Positions 26,234-34,639 of a stretch of 43,734 nucleotides of DNA are shown here, piece by piece. Under the pieces are notes generated by a model. The model was not told the DNA's origin and searched no databases. It saw only the letters and a program-made list of their open reading frames with translations. How positions within the stretch are numbered: the first letter of the stretch is position 1; every line of letters starts with the position of its first letter. Source of the stretch: Planctomycetaceae bacterium (GTDB taxonomy: Bacteria; Planctomycetota; Planctomycetia; Planctomycetales; Planctomycetaceae); contig JANQQW010000029.1 in NCBI GenBank assembly GCA_028284885.1, forward strand, positions 1 to 43,734, read 5' to 3'. The translations under genes were made by a program, and so were the position numbers.

Positions 26234-26287
26234 ATTTCGTGTCTTTCGTGGTTTCAACATACTCTGTGCCTCCGTGTCTCTGTGGTT
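26234..26287. repeat. Degenerate 8-9-base tandem tract (TCTGTG/TTCGTG family)
   Basis: Two blocks, ATTTCGTGTCTTTCGTGG (from 26234) and CTCTGTGCCTCCGTGTCTC (from 26262), consist of repeated T-T/C-C/T-G-T-G units spaced 8-9 bases. Translated on the minus strand they read TTKDTK and NHRDTEAQ, a short-repeat wording I recall from many environmental genomes. They fill most of the leader of the helicase gene. Confidence 0.6.
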
Positions 26288-26302
26288 CAAGAAGTCCGCC
26301 CC

Positions 26303-28798
26303 ATGAATCGCGACGAACTCTGGTCCCGCTACCTCGACACGCTCCCGTACGAGCCGTACCCGGTTCAGGAGCGGGCGCTCGTCGACTGGTTCGAGGATCC
26401 GCAGGGCGTGCTCGTCTGCGCCCCGACCGGAACGGGCAAGACGCTGATCGCCGAGGCGGCAATGTTCGAGGCGCTGCACACGTGGCGGGTCGCCTACTAC
26501 ACCACGCCGCTGATCGCGTTGACGGAGCAGAAGTTCCGTGAGATGCAGGAGTCGGCCGTCCGCTGGGGCTTCGACGCGGACGACGTCGGCCTCGTCACCG
26601 GCAACCGGACCGTGAATCCAGACGCCCGCGTGCTGGTCGTCGTGGCGGAGATTCTGCTGAACCGCCTGCTGCACCCGGACGCGTTCGACTTCGCCGACGT
26701 CGACGCGGTCGTGATGGACGAGTTCCACAGCTTCAACGACCCGGAACGGGGGGTCGTCTGGGAGCTGTCGCTGACGCTGCTGCCCGCACACGTCCGCACG
26801 CTGCTGCTCTCCGCGACGGTCGGCAACTCGGTCGACTTCCTCACCTGGCTGCGGGAGAAGCACGAACGCAAGCTGCGGCTCGTGCAGAGCGACGAACGGA
26901 AGGTGCCGTTGCGGTACGAGTGGGTCGGCGAGCAGCTGCTCAACGAGCAACTCGAGTCGATGGCCGAGGGAGTCGAGGAGGCCCGCCGCACGCCTGCCCT
27001 CCTCTTCTGCTTCAACCGCGACCAGTGCTGGGACGTCGCCGAGCAACTCAAGGGGAAGAGCCTCGTCGACACGCAGCGGCAGAAGGAACTGCTGGCGAAG
27101 CTCGACGAGCACGAGTGGAACCGCGGCGTCGCGCCGAAGCTCAAGCAGATTCTGCTCCGAGGCGTGGGCGTGCACCATGCGGGCATCCTGCCGCGGTACC
27201 GGCGGATCGTGGAGGACCTGTTCCAGCAGAAACTGCTGCAGGTGTGTGTCTGCACCGAGACGCTCGCGGCCGGTATCAACCTTCCGGCCCGGTCGGTCGT
27301 GCTGACGACGCTGCTCAAGGGACCACCCGGGAAGAAGAAACTCTGCGACCCGAGCTCGGCCCACCAGATGTTCGGTCGGGCCGGCCGGCCGCAGTTCGAC
27401 GACGCCGGCTACGTCTACGCGCTCGCACACGAAGACGACGTGAAGATCGCCCGCTACCAGGAACGGATCGACCAGATTCCGGAGGACACCCGCGACCCGA
27501 ACCTGATCAAGGCCCGCAAACGGCTCGAGAAGAAGGCGCCCAAGCGGCGACAAGGGGAGCAGTACTGGAACGAGCCGCAGTTCGAGAAACTGATCACCTC
27601 GCCGCCCGGCAACCTGGCCAGCCGCGGCCATCTGCCGTGGCGGCTGCTCGCCTACCTGCTCACGCTCTCGCCCGAGGTCGAACGGCTGCGGTCCTTCGTC
27701 GACGACCGCCTGCTGCACGGCAAGCAACTGGAGGCGTCGCGAAAGCAGTTGCGGCGGATGCTGCTGACGCTGTGGGCCGGCGGCTACGTCGAACTCGAAC
27801 CGGAGCCCCCCGCGCATCTTGCCGGTCCTAGGCGACCGACGGCTGCGAAGTCCGGCGAGAACGACGAACTCGCCGAGCCGGAACCGAAGGCCGGGGCCGG
27901 GTTGCTGGGCGCCTTGATTCAACAGGCCCGAGAAACCGGAGCGGCGAAGACGCAGGTGGGGAGCAAGACCGTCGGCGCACCCGGTGAAGACGATGGGGAG
28001 ACGGGGGGCGAGGGGGATGGGGGGCCGACGTTGTACGAGCCCGAGTTTGCGCGGCCGACGGACGCGCTCGCGGACCTGCTCGTGTTTCGGAGCGTGAATC
28101 CGTTGTACGGAGTGTACGTCACGCGGCAGCTCGACGTCGCCAGTCCGGAGGAGCGGGTGCAGGTGTTGGAGAGCGTGTTGGAGATGCCGGGGAGCGTGGC
28201 GCGGTACGTCCGGGTCCCGTGGCCCGACCGGATGCCGCCCGGACCGCTGGCGACGCGACGAGTCGACGACGAGATCGTGCAGTGGGGCCTCGCCGCGCAC
28301 ACGGACCTGTACCCCCCGAAGCCCGAGGACCAGCCGCGGGACGAGCCGACGAAGTTCCCGATCCCGCTGGCGGACAAGGTCCGCATGCTGTTCGACGCCG
28401 AGTTCCCCGGCGTGCACTCGCTGCGTACGACGGCTGTCTGGGCGGCGGGCGACATGCTGAACTTCGGCTGCGACTTCAACGCCTTCGTCTCGTCCCGCGG
28501 CGTGGCGAAGCAGGAAGGGGTGTTCTTCCGGCACCTGCTGCGGATGATCCTGCTCTGCGGCGAGTTCCGGCAACTCGCCCCGCCCGGCTACGACCCGTTC
28601 GACTGGCAGCGCGAGCTGGGGGAGCTCGCCGACCGCCTGACGGCCGGCTGCCGGGTCGTCGATCCGGAGAGCACGGACAAGGCGATCGAGGAGGCGGCCG
28701 CCCGGGCGAAGGCCGACGTCGTCGACGTGCCCGAGGCCCGCAGCGTGGCTCCGCGACGCGTTTCGAGCGACGACGACTTCGGGGCCGGCCTGGACTGA
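26303..28798 (+). CDS. Ski2-like DExH-box RNA/DNA helicase
   Basis: 831 residues from ATG 26303. The frame is open upstream to 25769, but that part is antisense to the aminotransferase gene and runs through a repeat. Motifs: Q-like YPVQERAL, Walker A APTGTGKT (40-47), motif II DEFH (139-142), SATVGN (motif III), [17 protein letters not shown] (motif IV/IVa), [19 protein letters not shown] (motif V) and [11 protein letters not shown] (motif VI). These are typical of the Ski2/Hel308/Mtr4 superfamily 2 helicases, which unwind structured RNA or forked DNA. Residues of about 500-578 are a low-complexity insert encoded partly by a G-run repeat. The C-terminal region (about 580-831) has no named domain. 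No visible ribosome site precedes ATG. No partner exonuclease is nearby. Confidence 0.88.
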   Translation: MNRDELWSRYLDTLPYEPYPVQERALVDWFEDPQGVLVCAPTGTGKTLIAEAAMFEALHTWRVAYYTTPLIALTEQKFREMQESAVRWGFDADDVGLVTGNRTVNPDARVLVVVAEILLNRLLHPDAFDFADVDAVVMDEFHSFNDPERGVVWELSLTLLPAHVRTLLLSATVGNSVDFLTWLREKHERKLRLVQSDERKVPLRYEWVGEQLLNEQLESMAEGVEEARRTPALLFCFNRDQCWDVAEQLKGKSLVDTQRQKELLAKLDEHEWNRGVAPKLKQILLRGVGVHHAGILPRYRRIVEDLFQQKLLQVCVCTETLAAGINLPARSVVLTTLLKGPPGKKKLCDPSSAHQMFGRAGRPQFDDAGYVYALAHEDDVKIARYQERIDQIPEDTRDPNLIKARKRLEKKAPKRRQGEQYWNEPQFEKLITSPPGNLASRGHLPWRLLAYLLTLSPEVERLRSFVDDRLLHGKQLEASRKQLRRMLLTLWAGGYVELEPEPPAHLAGPRRPTAAKSGENDELAEPEPKAGAGLLGALIQQARETGAAKTQVGSKTVGAPGEDDGETGGEGDGGPTLYEPEFARPTDALADLLVFRSVNPLYGVYVTRQLDVASPEERVQVLESVLEMPGSVARYVRVPWPDRMPPGPLATRRVDDEIVQWGLAAHTDLYPPKPEDQPRDEPTKFPIPLADKVRMLFDAEFPGVHSLRTTAVWAAGDMLNFGCDFNAFVSSRGVAKQEGVFFRHLLRMILLCGEFRQLAPPGYDPFDWQRELGELADRLTAGCRVVDPESTDKAIEEAAARAKADVVDVPEARSVAPRRVSSDDDFGAGLD
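27995..28024 (+). repeat. Four G-runs inside the helicase gene: predicted G-quadruplex
   Basis: Runs of 4, 6, 5 and 6 G occur at 27995-27998, 28003-28008, 28012-28016 and 28019-28024, separated by loops of 4, 3 and 2 bases. This fits the G-quadruplex rule with at least four tetrads on the coding strand and in the mRNA. It lies in the part encoding the low-complexity [14 protein letters not shown] insert and resembles a GATGGGGAGACGGGG-type minisatellite. Confidence 0.7.
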
Positions 28799-28813
28799 CG
28801 AACTCGCAACGGC

Positions 28814-29260
28814 TCAGCCTGCCTGGGCGGCCAGACGACGTTGCTGGTCCCGCACACGGTCGACGATCCGCCAGACCGTCTGGTGCGACTCGACGTCCTG
28901 TGGGCGGACCGACTCGACGAACACGATGTGGTCGGCGAGCAGCGTCTCGAGCCCGTGAAAACTGCGACGCGTCAGGAACTGCATCGACCAGTCCGGGAAT
29001 CGGCGTTCGCCGAGTTCGTCGTCGCGTAGCACGTGGAGCACGTCGTGCCGCGGGTCGTCCTCGATACGGCGGATCAACGCCTCGACGGTCTCCGCTTCGC
29101 CTTCGACGTACTGCACGAACTGGCCTTCGTCGAACCAGAGGTACCCGGTGAGCTCTCGCTCCCGGTTGCGACGCGTGGCGTGTTCCTCGAGTGCCAGCAG
29201 CTCGGGCCTGCCGAACTCGGTGCGTGCCTCGCTGACGTAGACGAGTCCTCGCAGAGCCAC
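28814..29260 (-). CDS. BLUF-domain blue-light sensor
   Basis: 148 residues from GTG 29260; the preceding codons (running up to 30124) are shadows of the ABC-F gene. The BLUF fold binds FAD and switches a hydrogen-bond network on blue light. The photocycle residues are all present: Tyr8 (LVYVSEA), Asn32 (TRRNRERELTGYLWF), Gln50 (GQFVQYVEG), Trp91 and Met93 (FPDWSMQF). Their spacing (24, 18, 41, 2) equals that of AppA Y21, N45, Q63, W104 and M106. Only about 50 residues follow the domain, forming a helical tail (VWRIVDRVRDQQRRLAAQAG) without an effector domain, so this is a short BLUF protein that would act by binding a partner. It follows the ABC-F gene in the same direction with 107 bases between. 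Confidence 0.93.
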   Translation of the reverse strand: MALRGLVYVSEARTEFGRPELLALEEHATRRNRERELTGYLWFDEGQFVQYVEGEAETVEALIRRIEDDPRHDVLHVLRDDELGERRFPDWSMQFLTRRSFHGLETLLADHIVFVESVRPQDVESHQTVWRIVDRVRDQQRRLAAQAG

Positions 29261-29367
29261 GCCGGGTCCTCGGCCGTGAGGTCGATGTCGTTGAACCGTA
29301 TCCCTCTTGCGAATCAACGCTATCGAGTGGCAACGCGCGGGGCAAGGCGAACCGGGTTCCGGCCCAG

Positions 29368-31140
29368 TCAGGTGTCGCTCTCGACGGCGTCCTGCAGCTT
29401 CAGCCAGTGCTCCTCGGCCTCCGCGAGCGCCGTCGAGATCCGCTCCACCTCGTCGACGAGTCGCTGGATCTCGTCCATGTCGGTCGTCGATCCGAGCTTC
29501 TCGTTGAGCGCGTTCTGCTCGGCCTCCAGTCGGGCGATGTCCGCCTCCGCGGCCGCCATCCGCTCGCGGAGAGCCGACTCGTCGAGGCTCTCCGTGTCGT
29601 TCGCGGCCGTCGCGCCTCGCCTCGGTCCCGCCTTGGCGTGCCGTTCGCGCTCGCCCTCGTCGATCTCCTTGTTGACGGAGTAGACGTAGGCGTCGTAGTC
29701 CGCCTCGTAGTTCCGTACGCGTCCGTCGCGGACCTCGACGACGCAGGTGGCGACCCGCTTCATGAAGTGTCGGTCGTGGCTCGTGAAGATGACGGTCCCC
29801 TTGTAGTTGCAGAGGGCCGTCGCGAGGGCCTCGATGGTGTCGACGTCGAGGTGGTTGCCCGGTTCGTCGAGGACGAGCACGTTGTGCTCGCCCAGCAGCA
29901 GCCCGGCCATGCAGAGCCGGGCCCGCTCGCCGCCGGAGAGGACGCCGATCTTCTTCTCGACCGCCTGCCCGCGGAACAGCATCGACCCGGCGATCGCGAG
30001 AATCTGCTCCGGCGACGTGCCCGGCAGGGCGTGCGACTCCAGGTAGTCGCGGATCGACCAGTCCTTCGGAAGGGTTGTGTAGACGTGCTGGGCGTAGACG
30101 CCGCGGTCGCAGTGGTAACCCCACTTGAAGCGGCCGCCGCGCGGTTCGAGCGACTCGACGACGGTTCGCAGGAAGGTCGTCTTGCCCTGCCCGTTGTCAC
30201 CCACGATGACGGCCCGCTCGCCGTGTTCGATCTCCAGCGTGATGCCGCTCGCGACCGTGTTGTCCGGGTAGCCGATCGCGAGATCCTCGCACCGCAGGCA
30301 GGGACCCCGCCGCGGTTCGACGACCGGGGCCCGCACGAAGGCGGTCGGCTCCTCGTCGGGAATCTCCTCGAGTTTGAGACGTTCGAGCTGCCTCGCCTTC
30401 GAGCGGGCCTGCGAGGCCGTGTTCGCGTTGGCCCGGTTCTTGTCGATGAACCGCTGTAGCTGCTTCTGCTTCGCGAGCACGGTCGCGTTCGTCCGCTCGT
30501 CCCGTTCCTTCTGCTCCTCGACGACGTTCAGGTACGCGTCGATCGGCCCGGGGTACATCGTCAGCTTGCCGCGGGTGAGGTCGAGCGTGTGCTCGCAGGT
30601 CTTCTTCAGGAACGTGCGGTCGTGCGAGACGATCAGACACGCTCGGCGGAAGTTCTTGAGGAAGTGCTCCAGCAGAATCTGCGTACGGAGGTCGAGGAAG
30701 TTCGTCGGCTCGTCGAGCATCAACAGGTTCGGGTCGTGCAGCAGCAGGGCGGCGAGCTTCACCCGCGTCTGCCAGCCGCCGGAGAGCTCCTTGAGCGGCC
30801 CCTCCAGCGTGGGACCCTTGAGCTCGAACTCCGCGGCCACCTGCCCGCACTTCCAGTCGGGCTGGCCGCTGTCCCGCATCAGGAAGTCCATCGCGGTCTC
30901 GCCCGGCTGGAACGGGTCGTGCTGCCGCAGATACCCGATCCGCAGATGCGGATGCCGGACGACCTCACCGCTGTCGAGTTCCTCCTCGCCGAGCAGGATT
31001 CGCAACAGCGTCGACTTGCCGGCCCCGTTCCGGCCGACGAACCCGACCTTCACGTCCTGCACGAGCGTCGCCTCAGCGGCGTCCAGCAGAACCTGGTCGC
31101 CGTAGCTCTTCTGGGCGTCCTTGAGTTGGAGCAGGCTCAT
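29368..31140 (-). CDS. ABC-F family ATPase (Uup/EttA-like)
   Basis: 590 residues from ATG 31140. Two ABC cassettes in one chain with no membrane helices, as in ABC-F proteins that act on ribosomes. First: Walker A GRNGAGKST (36-44), signature LSGGWQTRVKLAALLL, Walker B LLMLDEPTNFLD, switch SHDRTFL. The inter-domain linker is helical and charged (NVVEEQKERDERTNATVLAKQKQLQRFIDKNRANANTASQARSKARQLERL), with the length of the ribosomal P-site tRNA-interaction motif. Second: Walker A GDNGQGKTT, signature LSGGERARLCMAGLLL, Walker B VLVLDEPGNHLD (Gly-Asn in place of the usual Thr-Asn), SHDRHFM. The C-terminal 80 residues are a coiled coil as in Uup. The upstream extension to 31347 is rejected. Confidence 0.93.
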   Translation of the reverse strand: MSLLQLKDAQKSYGDQVLLDAAEATLVQDVKVGFVGRNGAGKSTLLRILLGEEELDSGEVVRHPHLRIGYLRQHDPFQPGETAMDFLMRDSGQPDWKCGQVAAEFELKGPTLEGPLKELSGGWQTRVKLAALLLHDPNLLMLDEPTNFLDLRTQILLEHFLKNFRRACLIVSHDRTFLKKTCEHTLDLTRGKLTMYPGPIDAYLNVVEEQKERDERTNATVLAKQKQLQRFIDKNRANANTASQARSKARQLERLKLEEIPDEEPTAFVRAPVVEPRRGPCLRCEDLAIGYPDNTVASGITLEIEHGERAVIVGDNGQGKTTFLRTVVESLEPRGGRFKWGYHCDRGVYAQHVYTTLPKDWSIRDYLESHALPGTSPEQILAIAGSMLFRGQAVEKKIGVLSGGERARLCMAGLLLGEHNVLVLDEPGNHLDVDTIEALATALCNYKGTVIFTSHDRHFMKRVATCVVEVRDGRVRNYEADYDAYVYSVNKEIDEGERERHAKAGPRRGATAANDTESLDESALRERMAAAEADIARLEAEQNALNEKLGSTTDMDEIQRLVDEVERISTALAEAEEHWLKLQDAVESDT

Positions 31141-31367
31141 CGTCGCGTCGGCGTGGTGGGAAGAGTGACTTGCGGAACGGGATGGTAGAGACCACCGGGA
31201 ACGCGGGGAAGCCCCTCCGAACGGCCGGCTCCGGCCGTCGACGGACGCGGTTCTCGACGCGGCGGCCGCCGACCGGTCGCTCGACGCCCAGGCGAACCGA
31301 GCCCGTTGCATCCGGACCGGAGGTCGGAGAGACTCGTGGACACGCATTCCCCAGCCGAGGTTCCGAC

Positions 31368-31835
31368 GTGAACATCTCCCACGAACTCGAGCGTCTTCGC
31401 CGACTCCACGACGACGGGACCCTCGACGACCACGAGTTCGCCGAGGCGAAGGCCCGCCTGCTCGAAGAAGGGGGCGACTTCCACTCGGACGCCGATCTCG
31501 ATAAGGAGTCGCGTGAGTGGGCCATGTGGCTGCACCTCTCCGTGCTCGCCGGGATGGCCGTCCCGGGGGCCGGACTCGTCGCCCCCATCCTCATCTGGCA
31601 GATGAAGAAGGACGAACTCCCCGGAATCGACGAGCACGGCAAGATGGTGATGAACTTCATGATCTCCGAGTTCATCTACATCTCGGTCAGCGTGGTCCTC
31701 GTCTTCCTGCTGATCGGCATCCCCCTGTTGATGGCCCTGGGCGTCATCGGCGTCGTGTTCCCCATCGTCGGCGGGCTCAAGGCCCAGAAGGGCGAACTCT
31801 GGGAGTACCCGCTGACGATCCGGTTCATCTCCTAG
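31368..31835 (+). CDS. SHOCT plus DUF4870-type small membrane protein
   Basis: 155 residues from GTG 31368. The N-terminal 35 residues (VNISHELERLRRLHDDGTLDDHEFAEAKARLLEEGG) match the SHOCT motif, in which a short helical hairpin ends with E-F/Y-x-x-x-K-x-x-L/LL. The rest (WAMWLHLSVLAGMAVPGAGLVAPILIWQMKKDELPGIDEHGKMVMNF... ISVSVVLVFLLIGIPLLMALGVIGVVFPIVGGLKAQKGELWEYPLTIRFI) is DUF4870-like with about four membrane helices. The function is unknown; SHOCT domains are thought to mediate oligomerisation. In this combination the protein is common in bacteria. It is divergent from the ABC-F gene, with 227 bases between them, and converges on the DUF4914-like gene. Confidence 0.87.
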   Translation: MNISHELERLRRLHDDGTLDDHEFAEAKARLLEEGGDFHSDADLDKESREWAMWLHLSVLAGMAVPGAGLVAPILIWQMKKDELPGIDEHGKMVMNFMISEFIYISVSVVLVFLLIGIPLLMALGVIGVVFPIVGGLKAQKGELWEYPLTIRFIS

Positions 31836-31883
31836 GCGACACGGCGAAGCACACCCTCGCCGCATCGCCGAGAGCCTTGCCGG

Positions 31884-33782
31884 TCAGGACTCGGAGAACG
31901 CCGCGTAGTCGGCCGGAGTGGCGCCGTCGAGGCAGGCCTCGATGATCTTCCGTCCGCGCGGGTCGAGGTCGTCGTCGACGAACTTCCGAATCTGGTCGTG
32001 GAAGAAGCCGGTCAGAATCTCGGCCCCCTTGTCGTAGCTCTCCTCGCCGACCTCCGGCTGCGTCTCGACCCGGAGGAACCAGTGCCCGATCGTCTGCCCC
32101 TCGACCTGGATCGTCTGGGGCGTCTGGCCGAGGATCGGGCAGCGGGCGTCGATCAGCTTCCCGGGCGGGAACGGGGCCGACCCGCGACGCGAGACGTACT
32201 CCCGCACGATCCACTGCGGCGCGAACCCCGTCGCCCAGGCTCCCACGTGCTGGTTCGGCACGAGCACGAACATCGTGTCCGGCGTCTCCATGATCTGGTG
32301 CAGCAGGATGTTCGCCTGGTCGACGCGACGCCCCGTGGCGAACGGCCAGTACGACCCAACGCCCTCGGAACTCATGCCCTCGGCCTCCACGATCGACGGG
32401 TTGCCGTGCCCACGCGGAGCGACCAGCCGCCACAGCCACGCCAGCGCGGGGGAGAGCACGTGGAACATGCCGATCACACCGTAGGTCGGCCGTTCCCGCG
32501 TGCACGGCGGGCAGCGGACGCCGAAGCTCCGGACGTCGACCGTGACCGACCCGTCCACGATGCCGGGGTAGTTGGCTCGCGGGAAGATCAGGCGCGGGTT
32601 CGGGCACGGCACGCCCGGTTCGTCCTCGATGTGCTCCCAGATGAGGGCCGTCGAGTCGGGCTTGGCGTCGATGTTCAGGAACAGCAGAGGCTGTTCCGGG
32701 TGGATGGTCAGTCCCTCGAGGTGCGGGTCGGTCCCGTAGTGGTCGATGTGGTTCACACGCAGGAACCACGCCTTCTCGGCATCGACGAGACTCAGCTTCT
32801 TCTGCCGCGACTCCTTGTCCTGCAGGTCCGGGTGGCAGAGGGCCATGTCGTCCGTGACGGGGTGCAACTCGCAGCCGTGCGGGACGGTGAGATACCTCGG
32901 TTCGCCGGTGACGACGTTCTCGCCGAGCCGCAGTCGGCCGTCCCGTTCGCGGTGCATCTGCTCGAGCATCTCGCTCTTGCCGCCGCCGGACGCCCCCTCG
33001 TGCATGATCGTGATCTCGTTGTCGTACGGGGTCACGACCTTCACGGTCGAGCAGTGAGCCGTCGTCCAGTCCTGCTTCTCGCCGAAGTTCAACAGCATCC
33101 CGTAGACCCCCTTCTTCGCCGAGGGGCCCGGGTACAGGTTGTAACTGTAGAGCTCGTGGAGTTCGTCGCGGCGGTTGTGGACCACCACCTGCTTGCCGTC
33201 GAAGTGGGTGTGCCGGAACGGCGGTGCGACGTAGATGATCGCCGAGTGGAAGTAGCCCTCGCCGCGCTTCTCCATCTCCTCCAGCGGGACGATGCCCTGC
33301 AGTGTCGCCAGGCCGAAGGCGAAGAAGGCCGCGTTCGCCGGGCAGATCGCGACGGCCGGCAGCCCCTTGTCCGGCATGCCCGCGTCGAAGAAGAAGCACG
33401 CCAGGTCCTGCGTCTTCAGCCAGTCGAACGTCTGCTGCCGCAGCGACTCGAAGTCCTCGCCGAACCGTTCCACGTAGGTCTTCTTGTCGGTCGCCCGTTC
33501 GTCCGCGATGACCATGCAGTTCGGGTCGCGGCGGCGCATGTACGGCTCGACGTAGTTCGCGCTGATGCCGTTCTTCACCCGGCACACCCGAGCCTCCGGG
33601 CGGAACTCGCCGTCCACGTCGTAGCCGACGGTGAAGAAGCCCTTGTCGTCCGTTTGGTCCGGTGGGACGGCGGCCTCGGCGATCTCGGCGGCCGAGCCGA
33701 AGAACGTGACCGACTTCGCCTCGGACAGCACGACCTCGGCGGAACGAGAGAGCGACAGCTGGGGAAATCGTTCGGTGAACAC
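31884..33782 (-). CDS. DUF4914-like P-loop protein related to PEP carboxykinase
   Basis: 632 residues from GTG 33782. A P-loop HEGASGGGKSEM (G263-S270) is the only clear functional motif. Around it, AFFAFGLATLQGIVPLEEM, HSAIIYVAPPFRHTHFDGKQ, IIGHWFLRVETQPEV and the overall plan correspond to what I recall of DUF4914, a family in the PEP-carboxykinase clan that is found mainly in Bacteroidota and planctomycetes and whose reaction is unknown. It therefore probably binds ATP or GTP and phosphorylates or decarboxylates a carboxylate, but that is inference. No visible ribosome site lies before the GTG, so the start is uncertain. A plausible promoter lies at 33863-33891. Confidence 0.72.
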   Translation of the reverse strand: MFTERFPQLSLSRSAEVVLSEAKSVTFFGSAAEIAEAAVPPDQTDDKGFFTVGYDVDGEFRPEARVCRVKNGISANYVEPYMRRRDPNCMVIADERATDKKTYVERFGEDFESLRQQTFDWLKTQDLACFFFDAGMPDKGLPAVAICPANAAFFAFGLATLQGIVPLEEMEKRGEGYFHSAIIYVAPPFRHTHFDGKQVVVHNRRDELHELYSYNLYPGPSAKKGVYGMLLNFGEKQDWTTAHCSTVKVVTPYDNEITIMHEGASGGGKSEMLEQMHRERDGRLRLGENVVTGEPRYLTVPHGCELHPVTDDMALCHPDLQDKESRQKKLSLVDAEKAWFLRVNHIDHYGTDPHLEGLTIHPEQPLLFLNIDAKPDSTALIWEHIEDEPGVPCPNPRLIFPRANYPGIVDGSVTVDVRSFGVRCPPCTRERPTYGVIGMFHVLSPALAWLWRLVAPRGHGNPSIVEAEGMSSEGVGSYWPFATGRRVDQANILLHQIMETPDTMFVLVPNQHVGAWATGFAPQWIVREYVSRRGSAPFPPGKLIDARCPILGQTPQTIQVEGQTIGHWFLRVETQPEVGEESYDKGAEILTGFFHDQIRKFVDDDLDPRGRKIIEACLDGATPADYAAFSES

Positions 33783-33862
33783 GTTGGGGGGCTTCGTGTG
33801 AGGTGTCGGGACGAACGGGATCGCACCGCGTCAGACCGAGCACTTTCGGCGGGCAGGTTGCG

Positions 33863-33891
33863 AGCCTAGATCCACCGCCCGACGTCGTCAA
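33863..33891 (-). promoter_or_regulatory. Possible sigma-70 promoter of the DUF4914-like gene
   Basis: Read leftward, TTGACG (33891-33886) and TAGGCT (33868-33863) are separated by 17 bases, with start near 33856, 74 bases before GTG 33782. The -35 is one mismatch from consensus, the -10 is three. Confidence 0.4.
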
Positions 33892-33936
33892 TCACCTCGC
33901 CGAGATCGTTTCGTCCGCCGGCCCGAATCGCCCGCC

Positions 33937-34560
33937 TCACCAGTCGTCGTCCGGATCTCCGTCGTCGAAACCCCGCTCCTCGTCGGCCTCCCCGCCCTCG
34001 GCCGCGTACATCACGTCGGTTCGCAGGACGTACTTCCGGCCCTCCAGCACCGGCTCCCCCTTGTGGTGCACGGCATGCTCGAAGAACAGGGCCGTCCCTC
34101 GTTCCGGCGTCACGCTGAACTCGTCGAACGAGTCCTCCGTGTAGCTGTCCTCGAACGACGTCTCGCCCCCCTCGAAGCCGTCGTTCAGGTAGACCATGAA
34201 CGTGAGGAAGCTCGCCTCGCCGTTGTCCCGCTCGCTCGCGGCCTTTCGGCCGCTTCTGGCCGCTGGCCACACCTGTCTGCGGTTCGGGCTTTACCCGGAA
34301 CAGCAGTCGAAATCAAGAAGTCCTAGTGCCAGTTGAAGGTCTGGCCGACGTCGTACCGGTAGAAGCGGACCAACTCGTTGAGCCTCACGGCCGCCCGGCT
34401 TTCGACCTCCGTCGGCACGAACTCCTCGATCCGCTCCCACAACCGTGCGACGAACTCCTCGCTGGAGAACATCACCCGCTGATTGTTCCGCACGTCCTCC
34501 CGCCGGACGACCCCGTCCGGCGTACTGCCCAACGCATCCTCGGCTTCCTCGCGGGTTGAC
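33937..34560 (-). pseudogene. Interrupted 2OG-Fe(II) oxygenase (prolyl-4-hydroxylase-like)
   Basis: Two frames together read as one 2OG-Fe(II) dioxygenase. The upstream part (34323-34560) reads DVRNNQRVMFSSEEFVARLWERIEEFVPTEV...VRLNELVRFYRYDVGQTFNWH and stops with TAG (34323-34325). The downstream part (33937-34272) reads ERDNGEASFLTFMVYLNDGFEGGETSFEDSY... FSVTPERGTALFFEHAVHHKGEPVLEGRKYVLRTDVMYAAEG. Iron binding needs H-x-D...H: the first His is the residue before TAG, the next codon GAC would be the Asp, and the distal His is in EHAVHH. The R/K pair GRKYVLR would bind 2-oxoglutarate. Ninety-two bases separate CAC (34326-34328) from the ERDNG codons, where about 20 are expected, and the frame shifts. 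The usual N-terminal 40-60 residues are also missing beyond 34560, where the low-GC islet begins. It is probably non-functional unless recoding occurs. Confidence 0.75.
34234..34325 (-). repeat. Insert with two hairpins inside the oxygenase gene
   Basis: The stretch between the two halves of the oxygenase carries two stem-loops on the minus strand: GTTCCGGGTAAAGCCCGAAC (34301-34282; a seven-pair stem with one bulged C) and GCGGCC-GAAA-GGCCGC (34253-34238; six perfect G-C pairs closed by a GNRA tetraloop). About 70 bases exceed the expected spacing. No known element was recognised. Confidence 0.55.
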
Positions 34561-34585
34561 GATCGCCGTACGGTAATACTATATG
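34556..34585 (+). promoter_or_regulatory. Possible promoter of the 88-residue gene
   Basis: TTGACG (34556-34561) is followed after 18 bases by TATATG (34580-34585), or after 15 bases by TACTAT (34577-34582). Start would be near 34592, about 48 bases before ATG 34640. Confidence 0.35.
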
Positions 34586-34639
34586 TACACTTCACGGCCG
34601 GGATCCATTCGCAAGTACAGAAGCGTCTTGGAGGCAACG

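Noticed and set aside
26120-28573. 817-residue minus-strand frame opposite the helicase
   Set aside because: Antisense shadow; all helicase motifs are on the plus strand.
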